A stretch of 64,000 nucleotides of DNA, from IMG/VR virus record IMGVR_UViG_3300036398_002819, positions 1-64,000 of that record; one strand, written 5' to 3'. Source of the stretch: a virus. Positions 7,504 to 14,335 of the stretch are shown here, piece after piece. The notes under the pieces were generated by a model. The model searched no databases, was not told the DNA's origin, and saw only the letters and a list, made by a program, of their open reading frames with translations. Position 1 is the stretch's first letter. The number at the start of each line of letters is the position of its first letter. A program made the translations under genes and the position numbers.

Positions 7504-8016
7504 TTAGACCCAATTAGGTTTGCGTTGTGGCATACGAAGATAGTTGTCAGACACCCAAGGTTTGGATGCGATGTACCTCTTGTATGCTTCAAATGTATCA
7601 ATAGTGTCGTCAAACTTCCATTCCTCAGGCATAGCACGAGCAAATGGAGTCACTTCTGTAATCTTACCCTTTGGAAACAAATAGTATGCATCCACAAGGG
7701 TCTTATAACATGAGTGAGTTTTATTATACCGCAGACAGTATTCATCTGACAAGTTTAGTCCCCACTTAATTAACCAGTAGGCATTATGGATGCTCTCCAG
7801 TGCCCACTTGGTGCAAGGATGATTGCGGAATGCTCCTTTCTCGGTCTTGTATGGGGTTCCATCTGCCTTAGGAAGAGTACCGTACCCATGCCCCCACTTG
7901 TCAGAGGCAACAATAGAGAGCATTTGACAGCACTCTAGGGGCATCTTGACAATATGCTTGTCGGGCAGGCAAATGGCGCTCTCAGCAGGCCAGGGAGAAG
8001 TTACGAAGATGTTCAT
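7504..8016 (-). CDS. Conserved phage protein of unknown function (DKHxVKM motif)
   Basis: 170 residues from the ATG at 8016; the longer frame adds only three residues. The protein carries a pattern I recognise from many tailed phages without a settled function: DKHIVKMPLECCQML near the N-terminus, NHPCTKWA, WLIKWGLNLSDEYCLRY and a KTHSCYKTL segment, then FARAMPEEW. The invariant Asp, Lys, His and Glu residues suggest an enzyme or nucleic-acid-binding protein, but I do not assign one. The start overlaps the stop of the zincin-like gene (TAATG). Confidence 0.8.
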   Translation of the reverse strand: MNIFVTSPWPAESAICLPDKHIVKMPLECCQMLSIVASDKWGHGYGTLPKADGTPYKTEKGAFRNHPCTKWALESIHNAYWLIKWGLNLSDEYCLRYNKTHSCYKTLVDAYYLFPKGKITEVTPFARAMPEEWKFDDTIDTFEAYKRYIASKPWVSDNYLRMPQRKPNWV

Positions 8017-8447
8017 TAGAAGCAATACTTTTGAACTACATATCTTACTTTATCGGGTTTAGTTTCCATCCAAAATGCTTCTCTTTCCATATTAACAATA
8101 GAGGAACCAAAGTTCTTTACTGAAATCTTTAAATCTTTTTCCAAATTTTCAGAAAGACTCATTATAGATGGAGAAATTCCTAATGCTTTAATTTCTCTCA
8201 TATTTTGTTTACATGCCTGAGCAACATGAACAGATTCGTGAAATAAAACCATATTAAAATTGTAATGAGGATTTGGTTTTGAAAGAATCCTATCAGTACA
8301 AAATATTATAGTTTTTGATCGATTGTCATACCAACCAAATATGTCATGTTTTTTACATATTGGTGCATTTTCAACTGCCCGAATTTTTTTGGAGATCATG
8401 TTATAGATCTCCATTCCTTGGGGAGAAAGATAAAGAAGAAAATCCAT
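8016..8447 (-). CDS. Putative zinc metallopeptidase-like protein (HESVH)
   Basis: 143 residues. LFHESVHVAQ at 68-77 is an HExxH zinc-binding motif in a typical hydrophobic context, and MEREAFWME about 50 residues later could supply the third (Glu) ligand, as in gluzincins. The upstream strand SKTIIFCTDRI would fit the edge strand of a zincin. This supports a small secretion-free metallopeptidase or a degenerate zincin-fold protein; activity is not proven. It shares one base with the gp45 stop (TGATG) and sits between clamp gp45 and clamp loader gp44. Confidence 0.7.
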   Translation of the reverse strand: MDFLLYLSPQGMEIYNMISKKIRAVENAPICKKHDIFGWYDNRSKTIIFCTDRILSKPNPHYNFNMVLFHESVHVAQACKQNMREIKALGISPSIMSLSENLEKDLKISVKNFGSSIVNMEREAFWMETKPDKVRYVVQKYCF

Positions 8448-9112
8448 CAGTTAAAGGAAGAGTCTGGTTCCAAGGCAATATAATACTTCAGATTGTACTT
8501 GGAATTCGTGAACTGTGACAGTAATTTTTCTGACACAACCACATCATAGGATCCAGGAATGATCTTAATGTTTTCAACTTTAAAGTTGAACGTAAATTCA
8601 GAATCAGTTTCACCAACAACAATAGCATATTCATTAGAAGTGTCATTTTTCTTATCGCGTACCACCAATTTAATAACACCCGCTTCACCGATAGCAGAGA
8701 GATCAGGGAGTTGATAAACTGCTGCAGCCTTCACCAGTTTTTCCAAAGAAGTGCTATCCAACTGAAAACAAACATCTTTAGAAGGAAGATTGATCTCTTT
8801 CTCTGGAGGAGAAATAATCACATTAGGATCTGCAAAGAAATACTTTACACGTCGCTTACCTTCTTTGATACTTAGATAAGAATCTTCTTTAAAATCCAAA
8901 TCAGGATCATTATGAAGACTCAGACCATTTAGAAATTGATTCAGATCATAAATGGCAAAATCACGAGGAAACTCTTCAGTAATATCTGCCTCTGCCAGAA
9001 TGTTTTTTGCGACAGAAATAGTGCGAAGTTTGTTTCCTTTCTTTACAAGAATAGAGTTGTTAATACCAGCAAAATTCTTAAGAACAGTCAAAGTGTTATC
9101 AGAGAGTTTCAT
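8447..9112 (-). CDS. 45: Sliding clamp, DNA polymerase accessory protein (gp45)
   Basis: Processivity clamp; in T4 it also activates late transcription through gp33 and gp55. From the ATG at 9112 it is 221 residues (T4: 228). The start MKLSDNTLTVLKNFAGINN matches T4 (MKLSKDTTALLKNFATIN), and AIYDLNQFLNGLSL and the C-terminal YYIALEPDSSFN are also conserved. A GTG at 9133 would add seven residues that T4 lacks. It follows the DUF3310 gene and leads the replisome genes. Confidence 0.96.
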   Translation of the reverse strand: MKLSDNTLTVLKNFAGINNSILVKKGNKLRTISVAKNILAEADITEEFPRDFAIYDLNQFLNGLSLHNDPDLDFKEDSYLSIKEGKRRVKYFFADPNVIISPPEKEINLPSKDVCFQLDSTSLEKLVKAAAVYQLPDLSAIGEAGVIKLVVRDKKNDTSNEYAIVVGETDSEFTFNFKVENIKIIPGSYDVVVSEKLLSQFTNSKYNLKYYIALEPDSSFN

Positions 9113-9129
9113 AGTTTTATTTTGAAGTT

Positions 9130-9618
9130 TCACTTGTTTTCAATAAGATTAAGATGATTGATCAGGAGAATAGTGTAATGCAAAACCTTGAAAAGATCTG
9201 CACGAGGAGTTCCTTTAGTATCATATCGATCAATATATTTGGTCACATTACCAGCACAGAAACCTTCTCGACGATTATGCTTGATTTTATCTAGAGTTTG
9301 TTCTTTGCCACCTCCAGTGCGATCAACATAATGTTGTCGATAAGTACTTGCAATATATTCTTCTAGTTGCTTAAGAATTTTATCTTCGTTATATTTCCAA
9401 AAACCGTTTTTGTTTGTATCTTCAGTCATGTTCAAATTAAAAGTAATAGTATCAGGGGAAGTGTAGGGATTTTTAATCAAACCAATTCCATCATATTTCC
9501 AGTAATCTTGCGCCTCTGAAAATGAAATGGTATCAGTTCCAGATCCACCAAAAATTGTGGAAGATTGAGATGTTTTTGGGATTGAACTTTCGTAAGTGCT
9601 CTCAAAGTTTTCAGACAT
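9130..9618 (-). CDS. DUF3310-domain protein
   Basis: 162 residues. The C-terminal 40 residues (EGFCAGNVTKYIDRYDTKG followed by RADLFKVLHYTILLINHL) fit the DUF3310 signature GNAIKYLxRxGxK-DLxKAxxYL seen in many phages, often near nucleotide-metabolism or replication genes. The N-terminal half is Ser/Thr-rich and specific to this protein. Function is unknown. It is the first gene of the gp45 operon, behind a weak hairpin, with no clear -10 box. Confidence 0.75.
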   Translation of the reverse strand: MSENFESTYESSIPKTSQSSTIFGGSGTDTISFSEAQDYWKYDGIGLIKNPYTSPDTITFNLNMTEDTNKNGFWKYNEDKILKQLEEYIASTYRQHYVDRTGGGKEQTLDKIKHNRREGFCAGNVTKYIDRYDTKGTPRADLFKVLHYTILLINHLNLIENK

Positions 9619-9636
9619 TTTGTTTCATAGTAAAAG

Positions 9637-9665
9637 GACAAAAGAGGAGGTACATTAACCTCTTT
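9637..9665 (-). terminator. Possible weak terminator after CobS
   Basis: Stem AAAGAGG/CCTCTTT with an 11-base loop is followed by only four T and then GTCC. It lies just beyond the CobS stop. An alternative GAGGT/ACCTC pairing is possible in the same region, so it may act as a partial terminator or attenuator. Confidence 0.45.
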
Positions 9666-9673
9666 ATATTCTA

Positions 9674-10801
9674 TCAGTTTGCTTGCTGCTCGTCAAGGTC
9701 GTAAGTTACATGCTCACCTTCAGGCATTTTGAAATCCACATCAATTTTATCGTAGAGTTCCATAAATGCTTGCTTGGTCTCATCATCAAACCGATTAATA
9801 CAAACTTGAAGTGCTTTTGCTTTATCCTTGAAGATACTATAGGCGCGGATAATATGCACCAGGCGGCGGGTACTGATGATTTCCTCAATACCACCATCAT
9901 AGAACGTCTTACGGATCACATCAGACCAATCGCAAAGACGTTTGCAGAAATCGCGGTCTTCCACACCCAAGTCCAGAGCAACCCCCTCAAGGATCTTCTG
10001 CTCAGTGGCAGGAGCAGGATAGGACTGCTCAAAGGTCACAGGGAAACGCTCAAGGAATGCCTCATTGAGCACGTTGGTGCCGATGAAGCGCCCATCATCA
10101 CTACCCTTACCTTTGGTGTTGGCAGTGGCGAATACATTGAATCCAGCAGAGGGTTTTACATAACGACCAATCTTTTTCAAGAAGACACCTTTACCTTCCA
10201 GAACAGATTGCAGACACAGAATCTTGTTGGAAGCAAGGTCAATCTCATCCAAAAGGAGAATAGCACCACGCTCAAGTGCCTCAACCACAGGACCATTATG
10301 CCAAACAGTAGCACCATCTACAAGACGGAAACCACCGATAAGATCGTCTTCATCAGTTTCAATAGTAATGTTTACACGAATCAGTTCACGCTTAAGTTGA
10401 GCACACGCTTGCTCCACACTGAACGTTTTACCATTACCCGAAAGACCCGTAATGAATGTCGGATAAAAAAGATTGGACTGAATAATTTTTTTAATATCGT
10501 TAAAGTTACCAAACTTGACGAAGGTATCATCTTTATCGGGAATGAGGTTTTGTTCTACTACAGGAAGAACTGAAGGTGCTTGATAAGAACGCTCAATTTC
10601 TTCAACACGCTCTTGAGTCACTTCAAGATTCCAACGACCACGATCAGTTTTAAACTTCTCAAGGCGACTAGTAACAGTGGGATAAGAAATGCCCTTAGAA
10701 GCACAATAACCACGAACATCACCAGCAGAGAACTCTGTACCAAACAGAGATTTAAGATCGGAGATGAGTTGTTCGTCAGTCACAGAAATTTTACGAGGCA
10801 T
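9674..10801 (-). CDS. cobS: CobS-like MoxR-type AAA+ ATPase
   Basis: 375 residues. CobS is the ATPase of the aerobic cobaltochelatase CobNST and is a well-known auxiliary gene of T4-like cyanophages. An N-terminal DNA-binding-like part (1-75: FSAGDVRGYCASKGISYPTV) precedes the AAA+ core: Walker A GLSGNGKT at 119-126, Walker B ILLLDEID at 181-187, sensor FNVFATANTKG, then the FLERFPVTF arginine region and STRRLVHIIRAY. Since the next cluster gene is a zincin-VWA protein, a MoxR-VWA chaperone pair is as plausible as cobalt insertion. It has its own -10 box and is followed by a weak hairpin. Confidence 0.88.
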   Translation of the reverse strand: MPRKISVTDEQLISDLKSLFGTEFSAGDVRGYCASKGISYPTVTSRLEKFKTDRGRWNLEVTQERVEEIERSYQAPSVLPVVEQNLIPDKDDTFVKFGNFNDIKKIIQSNLFYPTFITGLSGNGKTFSVEQACAQLKRELIRVNITIETDEDDLIGGFRLVDGATVWHNGPVVEALERGAILLLDEIDLASNKILCLQSVLEGKGVFLKKIGRYVKPSAGFNVFATANTKGKGSDDGRFIGTNVLNEAFLERFPVTFEQSYPAPATEQKILEGVALDLGVEDRDFCKRLCDWSDVIRKTFYDGGIEEIISTRRLVHIIRAYSIFKDKAKALQVCINRFDDETKQAFMELYDKIDVDFKMPEGEHVTYDLDEQQAN

Positions 10802-10835
10802 GATGTAGTTAGGTGGTTTTGTTTTGAACTCTCAT

Positions 10836-10841
10836 ATTATA
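10836..10841 (-). promoter_or_regulatory. TATAAT -10 box upstream of cobS
   Basis: TATAAT follows the terminator T-tract by 5 nt and lies 35 nt before the CobS ATG. No good -35 exists at 16-18 nt because that region is the terminator hairpin. Confidence 0.5.
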
Positions 10842-10846
10842 CTCAC

Positions 10847-10872
10847 AAAAAAGGGGCAGGTAAGTGCCCCTT
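10847..10872 (-). terminator. Strong intrinsic terminator after the 342-residue gene
   Basis: Perfect 8-bp stem AAGGGGCA/TGCCCCTT with a CTTACC loop followed by six T. It separates the 342-residue SEEWKQ gene from cobS. Confidence 0.92.
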
Positions 10873-10896
10873 GTGACGGTTTGGAAAGTGGACTCA
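10873..10896 (-). repeat. Copy 1 of a 24-25 nt leader repeat before a terminator
   Basis: Read on the minus strand, this begins at the TGA stop and runs TCCACTTTCCAAACCGTC into the terminator. The same element, with few differences, occurs at 14311-14335 in the same position relative to a stop codon and terminator. Confidence 0.6.
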
Positions 10897-11922
10897 ACGC
10901 CCAAAATTAGGTCCAGGATTTCTATTTTTATTCTCAAGATTTTTAGCACCTTGTTGCATAACCTGAGAACGGGTTTTACCTCCTCTTTCTGCTGCTGCTC
11001 CACCACCAGCCCCATAAGTTGTCAATCTGCCACTGTCATTTGTACTTGCTGGTTTAGCAAATGGTGAAGAAACGGTTGGACCTGGTTTTGGTGTTGGTTT
11101 TGAAGATTGCATCTGTGCTGCTCTACTTGCACGAGCTTTGTCTCTTAAACCACCAAACCACTCTCCTGGTGCTTCAACGATACTCTGCTTCCACTCTTCA
11201 CTCATATTTGCCATAATAGCAAGTGCTGCCTGATTAGTATCGGCATAACCTTCGGCAACCAGATACTCAAGAATAACATCAAAGTTATCAAATTCTTCAT
11301 TAGCAAGAGACTTTAATCCATGCTTCTTAACATGCTCACCTGCACGACGACCTGCTTCGTGAGTTACTGCTGCTGCCTTTGCAACTGTTTTACCAGTTTC
11401 TCTGGCAAGTTCCATTGCTTTACGATGACGCTCCATACCAGCAAGAACTTGTCTTGCGATCGCATCACGAATTGGTCTTTTCTTTGGTTGTTGTGCCTTT
11501 GCTTCAGTATCAGCACCTTTTGATTCTGGTTCTTTTTTCTCAGTTTCAGTTCTTTCTTGTGCTGCTTCAGATGCTTTCTTTTTTGCCGCTTTCTTTGCTG
11601 CTTCTTTTCTATCAATTTCTGCTTTTACTTCTTCATAAGACTTTCCACCAGTTCTTTTCTTCGCTGCTCTTGCTTCAGTAAGAACTGTAAGATCTTCAGA
11701 AAGACTATAAACAAATTCAACAAAATTATCAAGACCAACCTTTTCAATCAGAATATCAATACCATCTTCATTGAGTCCATAAGTGTAAAAGTATTCGGTT
11801 GCAACTTCTACAATGTCCTCATCGAAGACAGTATTATTATACTCTTCTGCTTGCTCTCTAAGATTTTCATCATAAACCGCATGATAAAGAAGTCTTAAAT
11901 CGGATACTTGTTGCGTATTCAT
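10894..11922 (-). CDS. SEEWKQ-domain protein (342 residues), likely virion-associated
   Basis: No known function. From the ATG at 11922 it has an acidic helical N-terminus (1-85), a long Ala/Lys/Glu-rich coiled region (90-195), then a compact domain ILEYLVAEGYADTNQAALAI running into MANMSEEWKQSIVEA (about 215-250), and a Gly/Ala/Pro-rich tail. The same compact domain is in the 193-residue protein at 14333-14914, making them partial paralogs. An exact AATAAATA late-promoter box 24 nt before the ATG suggests late expression and a virion role, which is inference. The frame could be extended to 11979, but that would overlap the 41-residue gene. Confidence 0.8.
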   Translation of the reverse strand: MNTQQVSDLRLLYHAVYDENLREQAEEYNNTVFDEDIVEVATEYFYTYGLNEDGIDILIEKVGLDNFVEFVYSLSEDLTVLTEARAAKKRTGGKSYEEVKAEIDRKEAAKKAAKKKASEAAQERTETEKKEPESKGADTEAKAQQPKKRPIRDAIARQVLAGMERHRKAMELARETGKTVAKAAAVTHEAGRRAGEHVKKHGLKSLANEEFDNFDVILEYLVAEGYADTNQAALAIMANMSEEWKQSIVEAPGEWFGGLRDKARASRAAQMQSSKPTPKPGPTVSSPFAKPASTNDSGRLTTYGAGGGAAAERGGKTRSQVMQQGAKNLENKNRNPGPNFGR

Positions 11923-11944
11923 TTTTTTTCTTTTTATTATAATT

Positions 11945-12070
11945 TTATTTATTATCTTTACCTTTCTTCCGCTTACCAATATCTACGACTTTATCAGGAT
12001 TAACATCTACTTTTTTTTCTTTAACAACTGGTTCTGGTTTTGGTTGAAATAAGTCGGTGAATCTACTCAT
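11945..12070 (-). CDS. Tiny basic-tailed protein (41 residues), unknown
   Basis: An ATG-started ORF of 41 codons fills the gap between the zincin-VWA gene and the SEEWKQ gene. It reads MSRFTDLFQPKPEPVV, then a Lys-rich stretch, then VDIGKRKKGKDNK. The Pro-rich middle and basic tail suggest a small unstructured binding peptide; I recall similar short proteins in other cyanophages but cannot name a family. A GATAAATA late box lies 29 nt upstream. Confidence 0.6.
   Translation of the reverse strand: MSRFTDLFQPKPEPVVKEKKVDVNPDKVVDIGKRKKGKDNK
11946..11953 (-). promoter_or_regulatory. T4-type late promoter box AATAAATA
   Basis: Matches the NATAAATA late consensus of T4-like cyanophages. It lies 24 nt before the ATG of the 342-residue gene and overlaps the stop of the 41-residue gene. 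Confidence 0.65.
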
Positions 12071-12098
12071 TGGATAATTGATCGAATTCATTAAAAAT

Positions 12099-12106
12099 TA
12101 TTTATC
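12099..12106 (-). promoter_or_regulatory. T4-type late promoter box GATAAATA
   Basis: Exact NATAAATA match directly after the VWA gene stop and 29 nt before the ATG of the 41-residue gene. Confidence 0.6.
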
Positions 12107-14255
12107 ATGCGACCAACTTTATAAATTCACCCAAAATTTTCTTATTCATTTTTTTAGTTTTAAGACTCTTAGCAAAGGCAGATTTAATCTGTGCTTTTGT
12201 AGCATCCTCTGCAACAGAGAATTCAGATTCCTGTGAAAGAGAATTTGCAGAAAGACCAAAATAAGAATGATATCCAGACTTCTTGATGGTAAATGCCTTC
12301 TCTTTTTTCCAAGAATTCATCACTTTATCATATTCATCACCATAATATCCATAGTAACGGCGAATAAAGTATCCAGCATCACGAGACTCAAGAACACGAA
12401 TACCAATAAAGTTGATGTCAGTAAACTTATCCCTCAAATTACGAAGAAGAACATCAGTAAAATCATGATATTCCCCATCACAAGAGTAAGTCATTCCAGT
12501 CTTACGATCCCGAATAAAGGCATTTTGTCCAATATGTGCAGTTCCCATATAAGGTTCTTCTTCCCATCGGCGTTGAACTTCATGATGATATCTAAGAAGG
12601 CATCCCTCACCATCAGTTAAAACAACACACTGAACCTTTTGAAGTTTGTTTTCTTTCTGAAATTTAGGAAGAATTTGATGCAGAGCAATCAGCGATTCAT
12701 TCAAGGGAGTTCCAGAAAGAGTCAAACCTGGAGGAGTGCTGTAATAACAGTGGGAATTATAAGCAAAAGAAACTGCAAGACGAAATACATTTTTCATTTG
12801 CTCTTCAAGAGTTTTGCCATTCACTTTACTAGTAAGAAGGTTCATCAAAGAGAACCATTCACCAACCTGAATAAGTCCATCTTTCTTTTCGTAAGAAAGT
12901 TGACGCATATTTGCTTTACCATTCTCATCATACTTCACTAAAGGATAATCAGAAGTAAAGGCATAAACCTCAAAAGGAATAGAAACCTTTTTACAAAACC
13001 ACACAAGATTAAAAAGTTGCTTGATGGTATCTTCCATCACATTTGACATAGATCCAGACCAATCAAGAATAAAAACCAGTCCATGGTTTTTGCCATCAGA
13101 AAGTGTAGTTACTTTCTTAAACAAATCTTCATTATATTTGTAGGTATGAAGTTTAGAGCAGTCGAGAACGCCAGTGCGAGAAGTTGTAGCACGAGCATAA
13201 GAATCTGCTGCCTTACGACATTCAAACTCTTTCACAAGATAGTTGACTTCCTTTTGAGCAGAACGCTTAAACTCGGCAAACTTTTTATCAACTGCAGCAA
13301 AAATATCCTCATATTTCCATCCTTGTTCCTCAACATAATTTTTCCAATATTGCTTGCAATTAGAATGAATTTCTTCATTTGGGACAATGACTTTATTCAG
13401 GTCAAGTTGAGGCAATTCAAGATAGACATTCTCATATCCATCGTGATTGACAAGTTCTTTCAGTGCTTCTTCCAGAGAGTCCATCGTTTTGACTTCAGGT
13501 TCTTCATCCTTCTCGACACCCTCATTTGTGGGTTGTTGTTGCTGTTGAGAATTCTCATCAGAAGAAGGAGCACCATCAGAAGATTCGGACTCAGGTTGGT
13601 CGTTTTCACCCTCCTGCTGATCAGAAAAATCAGAGGCAGGTTGCTGACTCGCACCACTATCCTGAGACTCCAGATTATCCATAGGAGTCTTGGTTTCTTC
13701 CTGTTGCTTTTGCTTACAATACTTGTAGAGTGCCTCTGCTGCAATTAGAACATCGGCAAAGGTCTCAGTATCGGCAATCAGATTGATGATTTCAGTCTCT
13801 TCACCACGCTCAATCGGCACATCAACATAGTTACCAATCTTGAACCACAGGTTTGCACGGTCAGCAAGGTTATAAGTTTCTACATTATCATCTTTGATTT
13901 GAAAGAAGTCATCATCGGCAAGTTCCTTGTAACCGTTATAGAAGGTCTTGGCGAGACCAGCATAACGACGCTTCATCAGTTTCTCAATGCGAGCATCCTC
14001 CACCACATTCACAAACTGTGGAGGAATCTTGTGTTCCTTCAACCAATCCTCATCAGGAGTATAAAGTGCGTGACCCACCTCGTGACCCACCAGAAGGTCA
14101 TAGACGGTGTTGCTTGCCTTCTCCCACATCGGCAGAGTCAGCACACGAGTATGAACATTGAAGCAGGCAGTCTCTACTTTCTTGTGCTCAACCACAAGGT
14201 CTTCGGTAGCAAGAAGTTTGGCGAGTTGAGACTTGATTTCGTGGCGGACAGTCAT
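12105..14255 (-). CDS. Zincin-VWA protein, CobT-like
   Basis: 716 residues from the ATG at 14255; a longer frame has no support. Domains in order are a zincin-like N-terminus with HEVGH at 58-62 and EDARIE at 86-91 as probable third-ligand motif, a Gln/Ser/Glu-rich disordered linker (about 182-258), a helical middle and a C-terminal VWA domain. The VWA MIDAS is complete: DWSGS at 398-402, then SGTPLNES and LTDGEG. Acidic linker plus VWA is the CobT layout, and CobT pairs with CobS, whose homologue is two genes downstream. Cyanophage homologues are often labelled peptidase. It has its own -10 box behind a terminator. Confidence 0.85.
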   Translation of the reverse strand: MTVRHEIKSQLAKLLATEDLVVEHKKVETACFNVHTRVLTLPMWEKASNTVYDLLVGHEVGHALYTPDEDWLKEHKIPPQFVNVVEDARIEKLMKRRYAGLAKTFYNGYKELADDDFFQIKDDNVETYNLADRANLWFKIGNYVDVPIERGEETEIINLIADTETFADVLIAAEALYKYCKQKQQEETKTPMDNLESQDSGASQQPASDFSDQQEGENDQPESESSDGAPSSDENSQQQQQPTNEGVEKDEEPEVKTMDSLEEALKELVNHDGYENVYLELPQLDLNKVIVPNEEIHSNCKQYWKNYVEEQGWKYEDIFAAVDKKFAEFKRSAQKEVNYLVKEFECRKAADSYARATTSRTGVLDCSKLHTYKYNEDLFKKVTTLSDGKNHGLVFILDWSGSMSNVMEDTIKQLFNLVWFCKKVSIPFEVYAFTSDYPLVKYDENGKANMRQLSYEKKDGLIQVGEWFSLMNLLTSKVNGKTLEEQMKNVFRLAVSFAYNSHCYYSTPPGLTLSGTPLNESLIALHQILPKFQKENKLQKVQCVVLTDGEGCLLRYHHEVQRRWEEEPYMGTAHIGQNAFIRDRKTGMTYSCDGEYHDFTDVLLRNLRDKFTDINFIGIRVLESRDAGYFIRRYYGYYGDEYDKVMNSWKKEKAFTIKKSGYHSYFGLSANSLSQESEFSVAEDATKAQIKSAFAKSLKTKKMNKKILGEFIKLVA

Positions 14256-14276
14256 AGATTTGTTGCGTATGAAGTC

Positions 14277-14282
14277 ATTATA
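14277..14282 (-). promoter_or_regulatory. TATAAT -10 box upstream of the VWA gene
   Basis: TATAAT starts one base after the seven-T tract of the preceding terminator and 22 nt before the ATG, so the leader would be very short. No recognisable -35 box. Confidence 0.5.
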
Positions 14283-14283
14283 C

Positions 14284-14310
14284 AAAAAAAGGAGGTCTTG
14301 CGACCCCCTT
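14284..14310 (-). terminator. Strong intrinsic terminator after the 193-residue gene
   Basis: A 9-bp stem AAGGGGGTC/GACCTCCTT (one G-U pair) with a stable GCAA tetraloop, then seven T. Confidence 0.93.
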
Positions 14311-14335
14311 GGTGGACAGTTTGAAAAGTGGATCA
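14311..14335 (-). repeat. Copy 2 of the leader repeat before a terminator
   Basis: From the TGA stop, TCCACTTTTCAAACTGTCCA runs into the terminator stem. It aligns with 10873-10896 at about 20 of 25 positions and occupies the same place between a SEEWKQ gene stop and a terminator. Confidence 0.6.

Noticed and set aside
9683-10573. A 296-codon open frame on the plus strand
   Set aside because: It lies wholly opposite cobS, has no ribosome site or recognisable domain, and its length follows from codon bias of the minus-strand gene.
10923-11979. Upstream extension of the 342-residue gene to 11979
   Set aside because: It would remove the late box and ribosome context, overlap the 41-residue gene and add a low-complexity Ile/Lys stretch.
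13083-13748. A 221-codon plus-strand open frame
   Set aside because: Opposite the Gln/Glu-rich linker and middle of the zincin-VWA gene; the Leu/Phe-rich product mirrors that composition.
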